Assembly: GCA_905250115.1 (NCBI GenBank)
Contig: CAJNOI010000080.1
Span: 1-64,000, forward strand
Reading direction: 5' to 3'
Length of the DNA: 64,000 nucleotides
DNA from: Adineta steineri
Lineage: Eukaryota > Rotifera > Eurotatoria > Adinetida > Adinetidae
Below, piece by piece: positions 52,177 to 63,425 of this stretch. The position numbers and the translations under genes are program-made. The notes under the pieces were generated by a model. The model ran no database searches. It had not been told where the DNA came from and saw only the letters and a list, made by a program, of their open reading frames with translations. Position 1 is the stretch's first letter; every line of letters begins with the position of its first letter.

Positions 52177-52416
52177 ATGTTTGCTCAACCAATTGCCGCT
52201 ATTAGTCCAATGAATAGTTGGAATAGAGATTATCAAACTATTACTTATGGTAATTATGGTTATGGAATTTATACACAAGATGTTGAATTGTATCGAAATC
52301 CGTATACTGGACGTGTTAATGTTGAACGTGAAGTTGATTTTATTCCAATAGGTAATAACTATTATCAACCAATAACTGGTATTCCTGCTTCTATTCATCA
52401 ACATTATATTAATTAA
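52177..52416 (+). CDS. 79-aa Tyr-rich protein, right palindrome copy
   Basis: Inverted duplicate of the gene at 50799-51038: same length, MFAQPIAAISPMNSWNRDYQ at the start and IPASIHQHYIN at the end. It is oriented away from its partner (head to head), so the two share the roughly 1.1-kb region between their start codons as regulatory space. AATAAAATG at about 52481 may be its poly(A) signal. Confidence 0.8.
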   Translation: MFAQPIAAISPMNSWNRDYQTITYGNYGYGIYTQDVELYRNPYTGRVNVEREVDFIPIGNNYYQPITGIPASIHQHYIN

Positions 52417-53113
52417 AAATGTTGAATATGCGAAATGAATATTGTATAAATTCTTTTCTTGTTTCTTTGTCTTTTTGTAAAATAAAATGAGAAATATAAA
52501 AATAGCTTTATTTTTTTATTCAAATAGTATCTATAAATAAGTTTAATAGATTAAAGAAAAAATATAGTTCTATTAGAATCTTTATAAATATAAATAAAGA
52601 GCCGATAGTACATGTCAGTATTCTATGTTTGATAATCGATTGTCATTGATCTTGAATTTCATCAATCCAACATAAATATTAGACATTTATCTAGTGAAAG
52701 TAATCCTAGATTTGTATTGTGCTCAGTAAAGTTGTACTCTATCTACTTGATCTAAATGTATAATTAAGAATAAAAAATAAAGTTATACATTATGAACACT
52801 CAGACTTAAATATACTACATAACGTCAATATTTGTGTTATGCAAAGTGAAGAGAGGAATTTTCATCTTTAGGACACAGATAGAAACGGAGTAAATATAAA
52901 TAAGTATAGAGAATAATACAACATCAATACAAAAGAAGGATTTAAAATTATTATTAAAATTAAATTTGTATACAATAACAATCATAATAAACGTATATTA
53001 TCAATCGTTATGTGAATAAATCAAACTCGTCCGTTATCTATAGTTAAGTTGAAGTTGGTAACATGTCGAAAATAAAGAAAACAAATGTTGAGTGTGGGTC
53101 TGAGTGCTAATCG

Positions 53114-53237
53114 GGAAAAATAGAAATTTACAGGTTATTGATAGTCAGCCAGCCGATAAAAAAGAATCCGAAACTCAATAGGAAAGGGATTAGCTATTTA
53201 AATAATTCATGGTTTTAAATAACTACTTGAATCATAT
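53114..53237 (+). repeat. Direct-repeat block A (copy 1)
   Basis: Matches 54418-54541: both contain TCAATAGGAAAG, TATTTAAATAATT and ATGGTTTTAAATAACTACTT in the same order and spacing, about 80-85% identical overall. Confidence 0.75.
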
Positions 53238-53325
53238 AGTTTGGAAAATTGAATGCAAATATCTTGTTTTATTTAAATAGTTACTCCATTCGTAGTGATA
53301 TGTGGTTTAATAACGTACATCATTT

Positions 53326-53600
53326 GATGATAAGGTCAATGCTGATATATACATATATAGAAGAAGCCGATAGTTAGTAATGAAAAATATATTAAATATC
53401 ATCCCAGGAATGAATTTATCTTGATTCTCCCTGTAGTTGATTTGATTTTGATGTTATAATAGAAGCATGATTAATATTTATTGATGATGAATTTGTTGGT
53501 ATATGATATTTGGATAAAACTGACTCAATATCACGATGAGAATTGATGTTGGTGTGGGTATGGGTATATTAATTATAACTCACCCACACCCTCAGCTATT
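53326..53600 (+). repeat. Direct-repeat block B (copy 1), carrying a telomere-like hairpin
   Basis: About 275 bp, close to 90% identical to 55718-55996. Both start near GGTCAATGCTGA, include AGAAGAAGCCGATAGTTA and TGATATTTGGATAAAACTGA, and end in a telomere-like hairpin (here 53549-53595, GTTGGTGTGGGTATGGGTAT / CACCCACACCCTCA). Confidence 0.85.
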
Positions 53601-53806
53601 TGATCTTCTTATTATCTTCTGATACATAGCTATTTAAATCATTGTTGATGGTTAACAAATATCCAAAATGCATATTTCTTGCTGATTTAATCTAGTATGT
53701 TACTATTACTTGCCCCACATGGGTCATTTTCAAAACCGATACTTTTTAATTTACATTTCTTTTATAAATATCTCATAGCTAGTTACATAATTCTCATGTA
53801 TTTATT

Positions 53807-53917
53807 AAAGAGATAGATCACTTGATAGTAACAACATAAAAGTAAATAACTTATCATTAACTGCACTTATCTCTATATTTACTTTTATGTTGTTACTATC
53901 AAGTTATCTATCACTTT
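53807..53917. mobile_element. Foldback (MITE-like) inverted repeat
   Basis: Arms 53807-53848 and 53875-53917 are inverted copies of about 42 bp with two or three mismatches (core ACTTGATAGTAACAACATAA against TTATGTTGTTACTATCAAGT) around a loop of about 26 bp. It has no coding capacity. It is unrelated in sequence to the telomere-like hairpins. Confidence 0.75.
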
Positions 53918-54417
53918 AATGTTGACTTATTCATATGCAGTACTTATAAAACTTGAATATTATTTATACATTGTGATTGATGCTGGTGTTGTCAATTAAT
54001 TATGTATTATGATTATTATGATTACAACATTAACATTAGTTTACTGATGATAACCGTCTTCACCAACTCTTAAGGTCGAAAATTCTAAATTAAATTATAT
54101 TGTTATTTTCTTTAATATATAAATTTCCATCGCTAAACTTCATTTCTTTCTATTCTCATGTATTTATTTACATGTAATATATATATATATATCTATTCAC
54201 GAGCTGCTATTTAAAAAAATCTTAGCTATTTATTTAAAGCTACTAATTTTTTTCGAGCAGGAGTTGTGAAAAAGAATGAAATATTTATTATTCTTCAAAT
54301 ATCTACTTCATTCATTACAAAACTTGATTTTTTAATGTATATATCATTTTATGAGTTATTCAAAACCAGAATTATTAAGAAAATATCAAAACAATTCAAA
54401 GTATTTGAGAAATAATC

Positions 54418-54541
54418 GCGAAAAAAAGAAATTTGCAGATTTTTCATAGTCAATCACACAATAAAAAATATCCGAAAATCAATAGGAAAGAAGTCAGCTA
54501 TTTAAATAATTGATGGTTTTAAATAACTACTTGAATCAATT
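54418..54541 (+). repeat. Direct-repeat block A' (copy 2)
   Basis: Second copy of block A, ending about 90 bp before the DUF5672 gene start. See 53114-53237. Confidence 0.75.
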
Positions 54542-54630
54542 AGCTATGCTGTTTAATTAAAAAGTATCTCGTTTGAGAAACTACGAATATTTTCATCCAT
54601 CTTATAGAACACATGTTGTTTTAGATATTT

Positions 54631-55479
54631 ATGAAGCTGATATTAAATAAATCACGCATTTCAAAACGACCATTATTGTTGGTAGTTTTCTGTGCATGTC
54701 TTTTAATTATTGTAGTTTATACAAATTCTATTAATATTTGTCTATATAATTCCAATATTTCACATAATTATACAAGTAAATATCCATATATAGCATTAAT
54801 TGTTGATGATCGAGCAACGCAGTTACTTGTTAATGCTGTTATAAATGTTTTACAACATATTCCAATTGACTGGAAAGTACAAATTATGACACCACATCAA
54901 CATTGGTTATTCTATAATAAATCTTCACTTAGTTCATTAATTCAAACTAATCGTGTTTTTTTAACACCATTAGAACAAACACGAAATGGTTTATCAAGTG
55001 GTGACTTTATTAATCCTATTTTAACTTCTGCATCATTTTGGCATCAAGTTCAAGGTGACAAAGTATTATTTTTCCAAACCGATTCTGTTCTTTGTTCCAA
55101 TTCTTTATATAACTTGACAGATTTTTTACAATATGATTTTATTGGTGCACCTTGGTCTTGGGGTGGTTGCTGTAATGGTGGACTTTCTATACGAAATCGA
55201 CAAAAAATACTACAAATGCTTGAAAGTAGTTGTATTCATTATCGATTACATACATTAAATGAAGATCAATGGTTTACGAAATATTTACCTTATTTTAATG
55301 GTTCTATTGCACCTATTTCAGTTGCAAAAAGATTTTCGGTTGAAAGTATATATCATTCACGACCATTTGGTGTTCATAGGACACATATTAATGCAATAGG
55401 ACGAACGAATATGACACATTTATGTAATGAATGTCCTGAAGTTAGCACTATTACTCCCGATTGTCAAACACTCAAATAA
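54631..55479 (+). CDS. DUF5672-family protein, type II membrane, putative glycosyltransferase
   Basis: An intronless ORF of 282 aa. A short basic N-terminus (MKLILNKSRISKRP) precedes one membrane helix (LLLVVFCACLLIIVVYTNSI), as in Golgi type II enzymes. The luminal part matches the DUF5672 pattern: ALIVDDRATQLLVNAVINVL, WKVQIMTPHQHW, DKVLFFQTDSVLCSNS, QYDFIGAPWSWGGCCNGGLS, and LNEDQWFTKYLP. The TDS after FFQ stands where many glycosyltransferases have DxD, and the second acidic site is in NEDQWF. Several N-x-S/T sites fit a luminal protein. It lies between duplicated blocks A' and B'; the sister copy A-B has no gene. The activity and sugar are not known. Confidence 0.85.
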   Translation: MKLILNKSRISKRPLLLVVFCACLLIIVVYTNSINICLYNSNISHNYTSKYPYIALIVDDRATQLLVNAVINVLQHIPIDWKVQIMTPHQHWLFYNKSSLSSLIQTNRVFLTPLEQTRNGLSSGDFINPILTSASFWHQVQGDKVLFFQTDSVLCSNSLYNLTDFLQYDFIGAPWSWGGCCNGGLSIRNRQKILQMLESSCIHYRLHTLNEDQWFTKYLPYFNGSIAPISVAKRFSVESIYHSRPFGVHRTHINAIGRTNMTHLCNECPEVSTITPDCQTLK

Positions 55480-56112
55480 ATAATCGAACTTAATGTTCAT
55501 TTTAAGTTGTGAATTTTAGAATAACACTTAAATATCATGTTTCAGTAATATTCTAGTGCCTAAGATCATTTAAATCAATCAATTATTCGCCATAATCCTG
55601 TCACTTATTAAAAGTTTATTAAAGAAATGATAACAGGAAACTTCTGAATATCATATGATTATTTTAGTACAAGCATACATAAGACAATGTCGTAAATAAT
55701 AACAAACACTAAATTCGATATGGTCAATGCTGACATATATATATATATAGAAGAAGCCGATAGTTAATAATGAAAATATATTAAATATCATCCCAAGAAT
55801 GAATTTTTCTTGATTCTCCTTGTTGTTGATTTAGTTTTGGTATTATAATAAAAGCATGATTAATATTTATTAATGATGAATTTGTTGGTTTATGATATTT
55901 GGATAAAACTGAATTAATATCACGATAAAAACTGATGTGGGTATGGGTATGAGTATATTAACTATAACACATCCATACCCACACCCACACGCTCAAGATG
56001 GTTTCAACGGTGTCAATTTTTATTAATCATAATAATCAAAATACAACTATCAACTATTCAAAAAAGCAAATGTTTATTTTTTTTTTCATGTCTTTAAATC
56101 TCTTCAATTTAA
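55480..56112. other. Spacer containing block B'
   Basis: About 630 bp. After a short 3' flank of the DUF5672 gene it is mostly block B' and its hairpin; nothing else seen. Confidence 0.55.
55718..55996 (+). repeat. Direct-repeat block B' (copy 2), carrying a telomere-like hairpin
   Basis: Close to 90% identical to 53326-53600; its terminal hairpin spans 55934-55996 (GATGTGGGTATGGGTATGAG against CATACCCACACCCACACGCT). Because both copies hold the hairpin at the same place, the hairpin is older than the duplication. Confidence 0.85.
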
Positions 56113-59100
56113 TTATTGTACGACACCAAGTGATGATGTCTTTTCGTCCATTCTTTGTTTTGTAAAACCACGTTTTATATCATATACTGATGTTCGTGGT
56201 ACCATCGTAATACAATCAATAATTGGACAAACAGATGTACATAATGTACATCCAGTACAATCTTCAGTAATATGTGGAATATGTGTTATTGGATCAAATG
56301 TTATAGCTTGATAACCCGAATCATTACAAGTCATATAACATTTTCCACAATTAACACATAAATCCTAAAAAGAAAATCGAAAGAAAATATTTGATTTGAC
56401 TTTAAAATTTTCATATTTATACATCATCAATAATAGCCACAGATGGTTGTCGAGGATCTAAGTCTTTAAAATCACCTATTCGATCCAATGCTATACCACG
56501 AACATCAACTAAACGAGGAACTTTTGTTTGTGATTCTCGTGCTGGACGAACTTGTTCCGGTTGAAATTGTTCATCAAGTAAATCGGCTTTATTCAAAAAG
56601 TTTTGAGTTATTTCCTCACGTTTTTTTCGATATTCACCAAATACTGGTAAATGCTATTTAGATATTATTAAAAAGAAAAATGTTTTTTTTAAATCGAATT
56701 ATACAAGGAAAAAAAATACTTACTGAACCAACAAGATCTTTAACAAGAATTGCTTTACCCCTTTGATGTTTTGGTGTTGGAGGTGATTGACCATCCCATC
56801 CTTCTAAACCGAGTGATTTCAAATAAAGTAATGCTTGTAAACCAGTTAAATAATCATCAATTAATGTAAAATCTTGATTTTGTACTGCACTACAAACCTA
56901 TAAAAAGCAAGAAAAAAAATTATTCAAAAAAAAAAAAAGAAATTATTCATTCATACTTGAAGTGCAGATGCTCCAGCATATAAAAATTGCATACCAGCAT
57001 CAGCTGAATCAATACCACCTAGAAAGAAGTAAATTTTAATTAGATAATAGTACTTTTGTTTCTGTTTTATTACCAGTTGCAAGGATTGGAAATCCTGGAA
57101 GAGCACGACTGAAAAAAATTTTAAATTATTCATTTTTAATAGGAAACTTTTGTAACTAACGCTATTGCTGAAACAGCTCTTAAAGCAATGGGTCGAATAG
57201 CATTGCCTGAAACACCACCATATGTTGTTTTTTTACTGTTTCCAACGGATGGCCATGCTGTTCCATCATGTCGTATACTCATAAGACCACTGACTGTATT
57301 TGTTGCTGTAACACCATCAGCTCCACCTATTTAAATTAATTAATAAACGCTTTTTTTCCGTAAGAATCGTCTTACCTTCTTTTGCTGCACGAGCAATATC
57401 GACAATATTAGTTATATTTGGTGTCATTTTAGCAAAAAATGGAATTTTAACAGCAGCACGAACCCATTTGCAAATATTGTAAACAAGATCAGTTTTTTGA
57501 CCACAAGCTAAACCCATACCCTTTTCACCTAATATGAATGAAAAAAAAGAATCCATTGAATTAGATTTATTTATTAAATTTATTTACAAACCCATTCCAT
57601 GTGGACAGGAAAGATTTAACTAAAAGAAGTCAAATAAATCTAAGAAATACAACAAATTTGTTTTTACGAACCTCTAATGCATCAGCACCAGATGCTTCCG
57701 TTACTTTTGCTAATTCCGTCCAATCTTGTTCATCAAAACTACACATAATCGATGCAATAACAATCTATATACATTAGTTATAGTTCAGGAAAATATAAAA
57801 ACGAAATATTTTACTCGATCAGGAAAATCTTTTTTTAATTCTGTTATACAACGAAGCCAATATCCACATGTTTTTTCCGAAATAAGTTCAATATTTATAA
57901 ATGAACCTTGTCCTGGACCATATACATGACCTGATGTTGTACCACGAGCCATACGTGGACTTACATTTGTAATAAGATCTTTGTCAAGTCCGAAGGTTTT
58001 TGTTACAACAAAACCCCATCCACTCTCAAAACTTCGTCGAATCATTGGACCTGATGTTACAGGTGGTGCACTAGCTAAAATATTATTTCAATTATAAATA
58101 AATATATATGATTTTAATAAATATATATTACCAAGTCCAAATGGATTTGGAAATTTCATACCACATATTTCAATACTAACATCAACTTTATCAATTGCTG
58201 TATAGAATTTTGGTAATTGAGGTTCGAGAGGAAGAGTTTCATCACCCTAGTTAAATATTTGACAGAACGTATATTTCGAATTTCTATCTATTTTTAATCA
58301 TACTTGTAAATATCTATGTAAATGCCAAGCAGCTGTTTTTCCATCATTAACACTTTCAACTGTTGTACTAGCTATTTTTGCTAAATCACCACCACAAAAG
58401 ACACCTGGTTCACTTGTAGACATTGATTTTAAATCAACAACTGGATAATTATATTTATCTAATAGTACAGGTTCAAGTGCTTGAATAACTAAAAATATAT
58501 TTCAAACAAGAATTTAATTATTTCTTCACAAAAAAAGTATAACTAACCTGAAAGTTCATTCAATGTTGAACCAAATGCTGAGATAACATAATTACATTTC
58601 AAACGAATTGTTTGATCTTCATCTTCAATCCAATCACCTGTAAATTTAAAAATATATTCAAGAACCTATTCGAATAATAATAATAAACAAACCTGATTCG
58701 TTTTGTTCAGTCTTAACAAATTCCATTGATGTTATTTTTCCATTTTTAACAATAACTTGTCTTGGAGAACAAAACGGAAGAAATTCACATCGTTCTTCAA
58801 TTGCTACATCAACCTATTCATTGATTAAATATTACATTTAAAACGAAAAAATCATTGTTTTTTTTACTTCTTCAGGAACAGCACGCATCTGATTAAAACC
58901 TTTTCGAAAACAAACAAATATTTTTGTTGCACCACAACGTATAGCCGATGTTGCACAATCCATTGCTGTATCACCAGCACCAAGTACAACAACATTACCA
59001 CTTAAAACAGGTAATGAAGCTTTACATGCACACATTCCTATGAAAAAGAAATATTTTTTTTCTCCAAGATAAAAAAAAGCCTTGTTATTTTTACTTTACC

Positions 59101-60368
59101 TGCTTTACTTGATTTGGAAACTATTGGTAAAAAATTTTTTGAAGTATAAAAACCTTCAGCAGTAGTTAAATCTTTAAAAATTGGATCAATATTTGGATTT
59201 GGAAGACCAATACCAAGAAAAACAGCTTTATATCCATGTTCATTAAGTAAATTTTGTACTGTTAAACCATCTTTTTCAATTGTTAATGGTTTATTACGTA
59301 TAATTTTAACGCCTAAATCTTTCATAAGTTCAACTTCAAAATTAACAGCATCATATGGTAAACGATATTGAGGAATTTCTTGTGAACTAAGACCACCTAA
59401 ATAATCTTGTTTTTCAAATATTGTTAAATCTTTATAACCAAGTCGAGCAAGAAATGTTGCACATGATATTGATGCTGGACCACAACCCATTAATGCTATT
59501 TTACTTGAATATTTATCACTTAAATTTGTACCATCATCCCTTGGATCTCTTATAGCTGGAATATGCATTGCTTTAAATATCTAAATTAAATTATAATACA
59601 AATAAAATCAAGAATTTATCTTTTCTTTTATTTACATCAACAGCAAATTGTTGTAAACCACCGATATTAATTGGACCTTCTTCACTAGCATATAAATTAC
59701 AACCACCAACACAAAGATCACTTGTTGGACAGACCATACCACATGTAAGACCTAATGGATTATCGGATAAAATTGCTTTAGCAGCTCCATAATAATTTTT
59801 ATTGGAAATTGATGTTATAAAAGATTTTATATCAATTGATGTTGGGCATGATTTTTGACAAGGTGCATCAGCTAAAATATATTACAAAATAATAATAAAT
59901 ATTCTAATAATTAAATATTTCATACCGCATTTAAGACATCTAAATAGAATAAAAACTTAATTTAATTTAAACGATTGTTTTTTTTGAAAATTTACCTTGA
60001 TGCTTCACGTAAAGCTCCACGTTCGCTTAATGTTGTATGTTTAACATCGAGAAAATTTCGACTTAAATCTTTACTACAACCCTAATGATATCATAATAAA
60101 ATAAAATGAATTATTCAATATAGATGAGATTTAAATACATACACTTGCACATGTATGTTCGTCATTACGTTTCCAATGTTTTTTATCTTTTACAGTTTGT
60201 ACTGATGGTCTTGAATTTGCATATCGTTTTGTTTTTGGATTTAATGCAAGAAGATTCTATTGGGTTTTTTTTCATATACATATACATATAAAGAAATTGT
60301 CTATTTACCTCAATATCAGGTGGATCTTTTGATAAAAGTTTATTTTCTGTTTTATCTGCGCCTGGCAT
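56113..60368 (-). CDS. DPYD: Dihydropyrimidine dehydrogenase [NADP+]
   Basis: About 21 exons with introns of mostly 45-65 bp encode a full-length enzyme (about 1,020 aa). It reduces uracil and thymine with NADPH, the first step of cytosolic pyrimidine breakdown. In order: [21 protein letters not shown]-terminal Fe-S Cys ([34 protein letters not shown]); FAD site ([20 protein letters not shown]); NADPH site ([20 protein letters not shown]); FMN/substrate domain with the active-site Cys loop ([20 protein letters not shown]), MTPNITNI and [20 protein letters not shown]; then two C-terminal [4Fe-4S] motifs ([27 protein letters not shown]). All cofactor motifs are intact. One exon (59926-59939) is only 14 nt. 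Confidence 0.97.
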
Positions 60369-60903
60369 TTTAAAAAGAAAAGAATCACGAGTTTGAAGCT
60401 TGAAAAGTAAGATATGTATGTGATATTATTATTCAGTCTATCTATATATATGCATGATTGTTTGAAGAAGAACGCAAATAATCTTATCAAATTTGTCCTT
60501 CCTCTGCTGAAGAATAGACTTATGTTGTTGACTGGAGAGAAAAAAAAACGAATCTTTTTTAGAACAAAATTAATGGGTATTTATTTTCTAGGGTTTGATA
60601 GATTTTATTTTAAATATTTTCGTTTTTTATTAAATATTAACAACAATAAAATAACAAACAACAGAAATGACTAGTTATTTTAATAAATAGAAGTGTCCAT
60701 CAACAAGACACACATGAACAAAATAAAAATAATCCTATTTTTCATTTATAAGAAGAAGAAAAAATACAATAAATAAATGACTTTAAAATACAGATACAAC
60801 AATAAAAATATTCATTCGATTAAATATAAACATATTTTTCTTTTAACAATGATTTACAAAACAAAAGCAATAAATATATTTTCTAAAAGAAATTATAATT
60901 GAT
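60369..60903. other. Intergenic spacer
   Basis: About 535 bp between the eIF4E stop and the DPYD start; AT-rich, no feature seen. Confidence 0.5.
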
Positions 60904-62818
60904 TTATGCTCGAAAGAGAATTTTTGCTGATGCACCACGTTTAGATTCTTGGTCGTCATGACTCTAAATATGTAAATATGGTTTTTTTAAATATAATCAT
61001 AATTTAACTATATGACTTTATCGACGTCTTTTTGTTCTATTTATTCTTTATCTTTATCTTCACTGATGAAAACTTTTTTTTTTTACTTTTTTCAGTACAT
61101 ATTTTATAACTAAGCCCGTTTTAAAAAAAAACATCAGATAACAATAGATTCTGATTGGTTATAAAGTAATATCGATTATTGCACGAAAAGCACATGAGTA
61201 GTGGGAGTGGGTACATAAATAGGCATTTGTAATAAATCTCTTTTTTTCGATTATTTTCAAAATTGGAAAGGGCTTACATATAGTTTTCTAATGCATACAA
61301 AACGGAAGAAACTTATAGAATCGATTTTTTTAAAGTTTAACATAGAAGTTTACAAAATTTTGGGAGTGGTGGGCGGAGGCAGATTCAGCTCGCCTCTTGC
61401 ACTCGGTGAACCCGGGACTAAAATATCAGAAGAGAATATTTTGCACTATGGTTTCAAAATTTTCAGATAAATTAGCAAATTTGAATAGTTCTACACTATG
61501 CTAATTAATTTAAGCAACTATTAATCTAGTATGTGTTAAATTAAAAATGGGTAATAATCACTAATGATGATATAGTTACTGACAGATTTGGTCAAGTGTT
61601 TATTATACGATTAAGATGATTTTATGATTCACTAATATACTAGCTCCGTTTTTACGAATATTATGTATATGATAACATAGAAGTTTACTAATATTCATTA
61701 TAGCATTACTACTACATCAAAGATTGAGTCAACAACCATGAAAATATGCGTGTCTTACACTTCTATTCAAATTCATTAAAAAACTATAATCATAGAAATG
61801 CGATTATATTGAAATTGATATTATTGCTACAGAAGATAGGTATACTCATTTCATGATTTTTAGTGTTCGATAAGTATTAGGAAAATCGAAATTTGTATTA
61901 GGTCTGCGTATATATTCCGTGTAATACTTACTTCAAATACTAATGGTAATGCTCGCGGAATGTCAGCAACTTCACGAAAACGACTTCTGAAAAATACAAA
62001 TAGATTAATTTATATTTTTAAAAAACAAAAAATTTAATTTTTCACCCAATTCTTTTGGTAACGTCAGCATTTCTCCAATCACGTGTCCATAAACTTATTC
62101 GATCACCTTTATTTCGAACTGATACTACACAACCATTCACATTATATGCATCATCACCATATTGATCACCAATTAATGACAATAACTATTCACAAAAAAA
62201 GAATTTCAATTAAACCTAATAATATCAAAAAAACCTAACTGTATAAAGCCAATAAGTATCAAGTTCATTTACTCGTTGAGGTTTACTCAAACCTAAACAC
62301 CATCGACCACCAGAACGATTATATTGATCTTCCCACATAGGTTGCTAACAAAAAAAAGGAACAATTATAAAAATATATTAAATATAGAATTGAAAATAAA
62401 TTACAATATGTTTTTTGAATAAGAAATAATCACAACCTTGACTAATTCCACTAGGTAATTTTAAACGATTAAAAACTGACCAAAAACTTTCAACAGTTGA
62501 TATTGTTGAAAGTTCTATTAAATTATCTTTCCAATCACACATACGATCATTTTTATAATACCAAAATGTCCATGAATCTTCTAATGGGAATGTTAAATCA
62601 TTTGATGATTGAATTAATGTTTGAATATCATTAACATAATCGGATTCTTCTTTTTCATTACTGGAAGAATTTAATGTTAATGATACAATCAATGGTGGTA
62701 ATGGAAGTGGTTGAGGTCGAGGTGATTTTTCTTGTGGTGATAATGGACCAAGCGGTGTAGTATACATGTCATCTGATTGACTATCATTTCTGTCAAATTC
62801 AAAACTAATTGTTGACAT
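60904..62818 (-). CDS. EIF4E: Eukaryotic translation initiation factor 4E
   Basis: Five exons (62405-62818, 62240-62344, 62046-62185, 61932-61986, 60904-60963) join in frame to 257 aa. The cap-binding core matches eIF4E: SWTFWYYKNDRMCDWKDNL (first cap-stacking Trp), FWSVFNRLKLPSGISQGCDY, QPMWEDQYNRSGGRWCLGL (second cap-stacking Trp and the Glu), TYWLYTLLSLIGDQYGDDAY, VVSVRNKGDRISLWTRDW, and the end FESHDDQESKRGASAKILFR. The N-terminal extension of about 75 aa is Pro/Ser-rich (PLGPLSPQEKSPRPQPLPLP), longer than in vertebrate eIF4E1. The last intron (60964-61931) is about 970 bp, far longer than the others, and carries GC-richer sequence at about 61360-61420 that may be a repeat remnant. Confidence 0.95.
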
Positions 62819-62981
62819 TTTTTTTTTATTATCTAAAAGAAGAAAAAAATATATATATTGAGCATTAAAATCATATAAATTTTCACAAAAATAAAAAAGT
62901 ATTTCAATCTACAAAATTAAAAAGGATTGTGGAAGAAATATATAAAAATTTAAATATATATTGTCATTATTTATTGCATAT

Positions 62982-63425
62982 TCAATTGCTTTTGTAGTTG
63001 TATATTTTGATTTTGTAATTGTTCAATTTTTTGATTTAATTCAAGTTTTTCATGATCAAATTGTAAACGTTCTTCATAGGAATTTTTTCGTAATTCAATA
63101 ATTGTTAATTCTTTTTGTTCTAATAATTCTTTTAATATATCAACATCATTTTGTAATTGTTTTAAAGAAGAATTATTTGATAATTGATAATCGAATGTTT
63201 TCGATTCGGATTGAGAAGTCGATGATGGTGAATCAATTGTTTGAGATTCATTTTCATTCGATGATGATGTATGCGATGATTGTAACGCTTTTGACATTGT
63301 TGATTTAAAACTAAAAAATGATTTACCAAATTTATTGGCTAAACCTCTTTTGACGGGCATTTTTTCCATTTTACGGATTGTCATTGGCGGATCAATTATT
63401 GATATTGGACGAGATGTATTATCTA
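62982..63425 (-). CDS. 3' exon of an unrecognised coiled-coil protein
   Basis: An open frame ending at a TAA just before 62982 and bounded upstream by a splice acceptor near 63426. Its first residues (NTSRPISIIDPP) precede the first internal Met, so the start lies in exons further right, possibly outside the window. It has a basic stretch (MEKMPVKRGLANKFGKSFFS), a Ser-rich stretch, then a coiled coil (NDVDILKELLEQKELTIIEL ... KIEQLQNQNIQLQKQLNMQ) to the C-terminus. I cannot name the family. Confidence 0.65.

Larger units (their letters stand above)
50785..52430. repeat. 1.6-kb palindrome: inverted arms of about 0.5 kb, each with one gene
   Basis: Left arm (about 50785-51297) and right arm (about 51915-52430) are inverted copies, more than 90% identical, separated by about 620 bp of unrelated AT-rich spacer. 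The arms contain a 79-codon gene, its TATA box and about 200 bp of upstream DNA. The outer limits lie just past the stop codons (near GTTGAATATT); the inner limits are near TTCTAAAATTGTTTTATT / AATAAAACAATTTTAGAA. Differences include an (ATT)n expansion in the right arm at about 52060-52075. Confidence 0.9.
52417..54630. other. Spacer with duplicated blocks and a hairpin element
   Basis: About 2.2 kb with no gene. It contains block A (53114-53237), block B (53326-53600), a strong inverted repeat (53807-53917), and block A' (54418-54541). The rest is AT-rich. Confidence 0.6.
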
